Assembly (NCBI GenBank): GCA_002419365.1
Contig: DIGA01000088.1
Coordinates: 1 to 29,683 of the forward strand
Direction: 5' to 3'
Length of the DNA stretch: 29,683 bases
Source of the DNA: Mageeibacillus sp. UBA5734
Lineage (GTDB): Bacteria; Bacillota; Clostridia; Saccharofermentanales; UBA5734
Part shown: positions 24,979 to 29,683 of the stretch, one piece after another
Layout of the letters: every line of letters begins with the position of its first letter
Position numbering within the stretch: the first letter of the stretch is position 1
Program-made: the position numbers and the translations under genes
Notes under the pieces: generated by a model
The model's input: the letters and a program-made list of their open reading frames with translations, nothing else
Told to the model about the DNA's origin: nothing
The model's database searches: none

Positions 24979-25968
24979 TTACAGGCCGATGCGGACAGCG
25001 GCCCTGGCTTCGGCCATGGTCCGGGCAGCAAGGGCACGTGCCTTGGCAGAGCCGTCTTTGATGATCTCGACCAGATGGTCCGGATTCTTGAGCAATTCGG
25101 TGCGCTTTTCATGGATCGGGGTGTGGAACTCGGCCACCTTGGCGGCGCACTGCTTTTTGCAGGCCACACAGCCGATCTGGCCACCCTCACACTGGCTGCG
25201 GATGGACTCGACTTCATCCGGAGAGAAAATCTTGTGGAAGGCAAAGACAGAACAGACGTCCGGATGACCGGGGTCGGTCTTGCGGATGCGGGCCGGGTCG
25301 GTGACCATGTTCATGACTTTCTGGCGCACGGTCTCCGGGTCGTCGGCAAACGAAATCGTATTGCCATAGCTTTTCGACATCTTGCGTCCATCCGTGCCGG
25401 GCAGGACTTTGGCTGCGGTCAGGAGTGGCTGCGGTTCCGGGAAAACAGGTGCCTGATAGAGATAATTGAAGCGGCGGGCAATTTCGCGCGTCAGTTCAAG
25501 ATGCGGGACCTGGTCTTCACCGACCGGAACGAAATCGGCCTTGTAGGCCAGGATGTCAGCAGCCTGCAAGCAGGGATAGCCGAGAAATCCATACGTGGTC
25601 AGGTCTTTTTCCTTGAGCTGGTTGATCTGGTCTTTGTACGTCGGGCAGCGCTCGAGCCAGCTCAGGGGCGTATTCATGGCAAACAGCAGGAAAAGTTCCG
25701 CATGCTCAGGTACTTCTGATTGCAGAAAAAGGACGGACTTCTCCGGGTCGAGGCCAACGGCCAGGAAATCAGCGATCAGGCTGATCGTATGTTCGTGCAA
25801 GGCATGGGTGTCGGCATAGCCTGTTGTCAGGGCGTGCCAGTCGGCAATGAAAAAATGGCAGTCGTACTGGTCCTGGAGCTGGACCCAGTTGTGCAGAGCA
25901 CCGAAATAATTGCCGAGATGGACATCACCGGTGGGACGGGCACCGCTGAGGACGATTTTCCTGGTCAT
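24979..25968 (-). CDS. trpS: Tryptophanyl-tRNA synthetase
   Basis: This class I synthetase charges tRNA-Trp. The 329-residue product has the HIGH-equivalent HLGN (17-20) after SGARPTGDV and a perfect KMSKS (196-200). A cysteine motif GCVACKKQC near residues 240-248 suggests a bound metal, found in some bacterial TrpRS. AAGGAA lies 10 bases before the ATG but sits within a GAAAGG-CCTTTC palindrome (25973-25986) that could hide it. No T-box leader is present upstream. The gene lies between an M50 protease gene and scpA, an arrangement shared by many Clostridia. Confidence 0.97.
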   Translation of the reverse strand: MTRKIVLSGARPTGDVHLGNYFGALHNWVQLQDQYDCHFFIADWHALTTGYADTHALHEHTISLIADFLAVGLDPEKSVLFLQSEVPEHAELFLLFAMNTPLSWLERCPTYKDQINQLKEKDLTTYGFLGYPCLQAADILAYKADFVPVGEDQVPHLELTREIARRFNYLYQAPVFPEPQPLLTAAKVLPGTDGRKMSKSYGNTISFADDPETVRQKVMNMVTDPARIRKTDPGHPDVCSVFAFHKIFSPDEVESIRSQCEGGQIGCVACKKQCAAKVAEFHTPIHEKRTELLKNPDHLVEIIKDGSAKARALAARTMAEARAAVRIGL

Positions 25969-26007
25969 GAGTGAAAGGTTCCTTTCCGTGGTTACTTTTT
26001 TAAAATG

Positions 26008-26736
26008 TCAGGCCATGAACTGGAGCAGCCACTGGGCCAGCCAGTGGACCGGGGTCCAGATCACCAGGTCAAAGGGGATGCGAACGACTGCAAGGATCGA
26101 AGTGAGGATGCCACGGCCAAAAATGACCAGCATCAGGAAAAGCAGGCCGATGGTGCGTTCCATCCCTAAAAACTTGTAGTACAGATTGGTGGGCAAGAGG
26201 CCGCCGAAAATTTTCGAACCATCGAGCGGCGGCACCGGCAACAAATTGAAGACGGCCAGGATCGTATTGGCCATATACAGGTACAGGAATAAATTCTCGA
26301 GTAAATCAAGGACGCCATGACTGCCGGCAGCAACAGACAGCAGGACCGTTGCGGCATGCAGAACCGAGGCCGCAACTGCCAGAATGAGATTGCCGGTTGG
26401 GCCGGCCAGGCTGACCAGCATGGTGCCGCGCTGGATCGATATCGTGCGGGTGAAGCGGGCCGGATTGACCGGGACGGGCTTGGCCCAGCCAAAGCCGGCG
26501 AAAATGAACATCAGGGTGCCGATCGGGTCGAGATGGGCCAGGGGATTCATGGTCAGGCGGCCCTGCAGGGCCGCTGTGTCATCGCCCAGTTTGTAGGCAG
26601 CCCAGGCATGGGCCATTTCGTGGAAAGACAGCGATATGGTCAAGACCAGCACGGTGACCAGGATCCCCTGGATGTCAAACCGGGCCAGGCTGTTGATCAG
26701 GTTCAGGACGAATGGATTCAGGGCAAAAGCGGGCAT
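26008..26736 (-). CDS. Site-2 protease family (M50) membrane metalloprotease, compact form
   Basis: The 242-residue product is a six-segment membrane protein with the zinc motif HEMAH (39-43) in its first-third and NLLPVPPLDGSK near 160-171, the site-2 protease signature. It has no PDZ domain, unlike RseP at 8.0-9.3 kb, and belongs to the compact group of M50 proteins often encoded beside trpS and scpA; the substrate is unknown. I chose the ATG at 26734-26736 because AAGGAGG lies about 8 bases upstream; the upstream in-frame start would lie in the ribosome binding site region. It is the first gene of the trpS-scpA-scpB transcript. Confidence 0.92.
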   Translation of the reverse strand: MPAFALNPFVLNLINSLARFDIQGILVTVLVLTISLSFHEMAHAWAAYKLGDDTAALQGRLTMNPLAHLDPIGTLMFIFAGFGWAKPVPVNPARFTRTISIQRGTMLVSLAGPTGNLILAVAASVLHAATVLLSVAAGSHGVLDLLENLFLYLYMANTILAVFNLLPVPPLDGSKIFGGLLPTNLYYKFLGMERTIGLLFLMLVIFGRGILTSILAVVRIPFDLVIWTPVHWLAQWLLQFMA

Positions 26737-26756
26737 GTTGGCCCTCCTTCTTGGCA

Positions 26757-26791
26757 AAATCAGGCTGGACGGCCACAGTCCGTCCAGCCTG
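26757..26791 (-). terminator. Terminator of ileS / leader hairpin of the M50-trpS-scpAB unit
   Basis: CAGGCTGGACGG (26761-26772) and CCGTCCAGCCTG (26780-26791) form a perfect 12-bp stem with a 7-base loop. On the minus strand it is followed by ATTTTG, a short T-run. It lies 31 bases after the ileS stop and 24 bases before the next ATG. Confidence 0.7.
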
Positions 26792-26795
26792 GATC

Positions 26796-26804
26796 ATTAT
26801 ATCA
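26796..26804 (-). promoter_or_regulatory. Extended -10 promoter candidate before the M50 gene
   Basis: TGATATAAT on the minus strand is a perfect extended -10. No good -35 is seen at the right distance (GAAGCA). Transcription would start near 26789, at the base of the hairpin listed next to it, so the transcript would begin with that hairpin. Confidence 0.5.
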
Positions 26805-26822
26805 TACCCTGACTTGAGTGCT

Positions 26823-29683
26823 TCAGCGGGTGACTCGAGTGACAGCCAGGTCGATTTTCTGGCCATTGATGTCCCAGGACTTGGCCGAATCGGGCTTGCC
26901 GCTTTCGATCACATCGGCCAGGACTTCTTCGGCGATGAACGCCAGGTTCCTGGCAAAAACGCCCGCCAGGGCTTCGTTGCCGCTGTGGTGGACCGCGATC
27001 CGGTCGGAGACTTCGAAACCGCTGTCCTTGCGCATGGTCTGGATCTTGCTGATCAGCTCGCGGACGAATCCTTCTTCGATCAGTTCCGGGGTCAGGCGGG
27101 TGTCGAGGGCAACGGTAAAGTCACGGTCAGACTCTGTGGACAGGCCCTCTGGCTGGACGGTCTCGATCAGCAGGTCTTCCTCGGCCAGATGGATTTCCTG
27201 ACCGTCGACATGGATGATGATGTGGCCATTGGCCTTGAGGTGAGCCATGGTTTCCTGTCCTGGCAATTCAGCCAGCACACCGCCGACATGGGAGACCAGC
27301 TTGCCCAGGCGCTTACCCAGGGTCTTGAGCTGAGGCTTGAACCTGTAATCGAGCAAGGCGGCATTATCGGTCAGGTACTCGACCTTCTTGACATTAAGTT
27401 CGTCGGCGACCAGCTCGTTGTAGTCAGCGGGGAGCTCGACCGGAGCGACGACCAGGATGCGCGCCAGTGGCTGGCGATTCTTGATCGCGGCATTGTTGCG
27501 GGCGGCCCGGCCCATGACGACAATATGCAGGACGTCATCCATGGTCTTTTCCAGTTCGCTGTCGCAAAGGCTCTGGTCTGCGACCGGGAAATCACAGAAA
27601 TGGACACTCTCCGGGGCATCCGGGAAGCTGCTGCGAACGAGGTTCTGGTAGATCGATTCAGCCATGAAGGGTACATAGGGCGCAGCCAGGCGGGTGATGG
27701 TCTCGAGTACCGTATACAAAGTCATGTAGGCATTGACCTTGTCCTGGTTCATGTCCGGCTGCCAGTAGCGTTCACGGCCGCGGCGGACATACCAGTTCGA
27801 CAGTTCATCGACGAAATCGGCAATTGCCCGTCCGGATGTTGTGATATCGTAACGTTCAAGCTGGGCATCGACTTTGGCGACCAGGGTATTGAGGCGGGAC
27901 AGGATCCAGCGGTCCATCGCAGCGAGTTTGTCTGGCTCGAGCGTGTACTGGGCCGGATTGAAGCCATCGATGTTGGCGTAGAGGATGTAGAAAGCGTACG
28001 TGTTCCAGAGCGTGCCCATGAACTTGCGCTGGGCTTCGCTGACGGCATCCTCATAGAAGCGCGAGGGCAGCCAGGGCGCACTGGCGGTGTAGAAATACCA
28101 GCGCACGGCATCGGCGCCCTGCTTTTCCAGGACCTGCCATGGATCGACGACATTGCCCTTGTGCTTGGACATTTTCTGGCCACTCTTGTCCTGGACCAGG
28201 CCAAGGACGATGACATTGCGATAGGGCGACTGGTCAAAGATGACCGTGCTGATCGCCATCAGGGTGTAGAACCAGCCGCGGGTCTGGTCGAGGGCTTCGG
28301 AAATGAAGTCAGCCGGGAAATTCTTCTCGAACTGCTCCTTGTTCTCAAAGGGGTAATGCCACTGGGCAAAGGGCATCGAGCCCGAGTCAAACCAGCAGTC
28401 GATGACCTCGGCGACCCGGGTCATGCGGCCGCCACACTGTTCGCAGCGGATGTGGACCTGGTCGACATAGGGCTTGTGCAGCTCGATCTCATCCGGGCAG
28501 TCGTCGGACAGCTCCTTGAGCTCAGCGATGCTGCCCACCATGTGGCGGTGGCCGCAGTCGCATTCCCAGATCGGCAGCGGCGTGCCCCAGTAACGTTCAC
28601 GGGAAATGCCCCAGTCGACGACGTTGTCGAGGAAGTTGCCGAAACGGCCCTCGCCGATTGCCGGCGGAATCCAGTTGACCGTGGCGTTGTTAGCAAGCAA
28701 TTGTTCGCGCACCGCGGTCATTTTGACAAACCAGGAGTTGCGGGCATAGTAGATCAGGGGGGTGTCGCAGCGCCAGCAGAACGGATAGCTGTGCTCGTAC
28801 GGCATCTTCTTGATCAGTTTCTTCTCGATGTTGAGCTTCTTGATGATCCCGGCATCGGCATCTTTGCAGAACTGGCCGGCGAAATCGGTGACGGCCGCCG
28901 GCAGAGTGCCATCCTCCTGGACGAGCTGGACAAAGGGCAAATCGTACGTGCGACCGACCCGGGCGTCGTCTTCACCGAAAGCCGGGGCAATGTGGACGAT
29001 ACCGGTACCATCGGTCAGGGTGACATAGTCATCCATCGTGACAAAAAAGGCCTTTTTACCCGACTTGGCGACAATCTCATTGGCATAGGGCAAAAGTGGC
29101 TCGTAGGCTTTGCCCACCAGGTCACGACCTGGCATTTTTGCGAGGATCTTGAAATCCTCACCAAAGAGCTGGGGCACAAGCACACCAGCCATGTAGTAGC
29201 GGACCGGCTTTGCGCTGCCATCGAGATCCGTTGGGACCTCGACCAGGGCATATTCTTCATCCGGGTTGACGCAAAGGCCAACGTTGGACGGTAAGGTCCA
29301 GGGGGTCGTCGTCCAGGCAGCAAAGTATGTGTCTGCCTCATCTTTGACCGTGAAGCGGACGAACACCGACGTATCCTTGACGTCATGGTAGCCCTGGGCG
29401 ACCTCGTGCGAGGACAGGGCAGTGCCGCAGCGCGGGCAATAGGGCACGATCTTGTGGCCCTTGTATAACAGGCCCTTTTCCCAGATGCGTTTCAAGGCCC
29501 ACCATTCGGACTCAATGTAGTTGTTGTCATAGGTGACATAGGGGTCTTCCATGTCAGCCCAGAAACCGACCCGGTCCGACATCGTCTCCCATTCTTTCTT
29601 GTATTTCCAGACAGAATGCTTGCACTGGTCGATGAACGGCTCGATGCCATAGGCTTCGATCTGCGGCTTGCCATCGATACCCA
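26823..29683 (-). CDS. ileS: Isoleucyl-tRNA synthetase, long (type 2) form; 5' end outside the window
   Basis: The frame is open to the window edge, giving about 952 residues without the N-terminal HIGH region. The visible part starts near GIDGKPQIEAYG and has GFWADMEDPYVTYDNNYIESEWW, editing-domain sequence, CWFDSGSMPFAQWHYPF, and KMSKHKGNVVDPW (coordinates near 28155-28175) as the KMSKS loop (each shown in part). The C-terminal TPELIEEGFVRELISKIQTMRK region, without the zinc finger of the bacterial short form, points to the eukaryote-like type 2 IleRS. Such enzymes are generally insensitive to mupirocin; this is inference for this protein. Codon 1 at 29582 is only an internal Met. No frameshift is seen. 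Confidence 0.96.
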   Translation of the reverse strand, partial: GIDGKPQIEAYGIEPFIDQCKHSVWKYKKEWETMSDRVGFWADMEDPYVTYDNNYIESEWWALKRIWEKGLLYKGHKIVPYCPRCGTALSSHEVAQGYHDVKDTSVFVRFTVKDEADTYFAAWTTTPWTLPSNVGLCVNPDEEYALVEVPTDLDGSAKPVRYYMAGVLVPQLFGEDFKILAKMPGRDLVGKAYEPLLPYANEIVAKSGKKAFFVTMDDYVTLTDGTGIVHIAPAFGEDDARVGRTYDLPFVQLVQEDGTLPAAVTDFAGQFCKDADAGIIKKLNIEKKLIKKMPYEHSYPFCWRCDTPLIYYARNSWFVKMTAVREQLLANNATVNWIPPAIGEGRFGNFLDNVVDWGISRERYWGTPLPIWECDCGHRHMVGSIAELKELSDDCPDEIELHKPYVDQVHIRCEQCGGRMTRVAEVIDCWFDSGSMPFAQWHYPFENKEQFEKNFPADFISEALDQTRGWFYTLMAISTVIFDQSPYRNVIVLGLVQDKSGQKMSKHKGNVVDPWQVLEKQGADAVRWYFYTASAPWLPSRFYEDAVSEAQRKFMGTLWNTYAFYILYANIDGFNPAQYTLEPDKLAAMDRWILSRLNTLVAKVDAQLERYDITTSGRAIADFVDELSNWYVRRGRERYWQPDMNQDKVNAYMTLYTVLETITRLAAPYVPFMAESIYQNLVRSSFPDAPESVHFCDFPVADQSLCDSELEKTMDDVLHIVVMGRAARNNAAIKNRQPLARILVVAPVELPADYNELVADELNVKKVEYLTDNAALLDYRFKPQLKTLGKRLGKLVSHVGGVLAELPGQETMAHLKANGHIIIHVDGQEIHLAEEDLLIETVQPEGLSTESDRDFTVALDTRLTPELIEEGFVRELISKIQTMRKDSGFEVSDRIAVHHSGNEALAGVFARNLAFIAEEVLADVIESGKPDSAKSWDINGQKIDLAVTRVTR

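Noticed and set aside
23794..25719. A 641-codon open frame on the plus strand
   Set aside because: It is antisense to scpB, scpA and trpS, crosses their boundaries and has no recognisable domain or ribosome binding site.
25969..26007. T-box leader for trpS
   Set aside because: The 39-base gap is far too short and has no specifier loop or antiterminator.
26712..29294. An 860-codon open frame on the plus strand
   Set aside because: It lies exactly antisense to ileS, whose protein is strongly family-like. It shows no recognisable domains and arises from the GC-rich codon bias of the real gene.

Overview
The window is a tightly packed stretch of housekeeping genes from a Gram-positive bacterium, most likely a GC-rich member of the class Clostridia (Bacillota). 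The evidence is a PolC-type replicative polymerase, a fused IspH-ribosomal protein S1 gene (a known clostridial arrangement), ScpA/ScpB, the non-mevalonate isoprenoid pathway (Dxr, IspG, IspH) and strong AGGAGG-type ribosome binding sites. The genus cannot be fixed from the sequence alone. All genes but two are on the minus strand. I see no tRNA, rRNA, CRISPR array, intact insertion sequence or prophage gene, and no gene-free stretch longer than about 240 bases.

Region 1 (minus strand, read from 15.2 kb down to 0.1 kb) runs rpsB, tsf, pyrH, frr, uppS, cdsA, dxr, rseP, ispG, polC, priA. This is the conserved translation, undecaprenyl/phospholipid, isoprenoid, intramembrane protease and replication cluster. 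A good promoter lies before rpsB and another before frr. A strong terminator hairpin separates tsf from pyrH, and a weaker one separates frr from uppS. From uppS to priA the genes overlap or are separated by at most about 20 bases, so they should form one transcript. UppS (lipid carrier), CdsA (CDP-diacylglycerol), Dxr and IspG (isoprenoid precursors) together supply envelope lipids. A structured repeat follows priA at the left edge.

Region 2 (plus strand, 15.3-17.3 kb) holds the only plus-strand genes: an unrecognised 202-residue protein with a four-cysteine cluster, overlapping the start of an M20 (PepV/Sapep-like) dipeptidase. They diverge from rpsB and converge on a minus-strand MATE efflux gene (17.3-18.7 kb).

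Region 3 (minus strand, 23.3 down to 18.8 kb) is an operon with its own promoter: an RpiR-type SIS-domain regulator, cmk, plsC and the ispH-S1 fusion, closed by a strong terminator. Inside ispH is an unusually AT-rich patch that reads as an extended -10 promoter over a palindrome. Downstream, exactly at the IspH/S1 domain boundary, is an in-frame ATG with a strong ribosome binding site. Together they suggest that S1 may also be made separately. This is the most interesting hypothesis in the window.

Region 4 (minus strand, 29.7 down to 23.3 kb) has a 5'-truncated ileS of the long, eukaryote-like type, a terminator/leader hairpin with an extended -10 promoter, then a second site-2-protease family gene, trpS, scpA and scpB (chromosome condensation).
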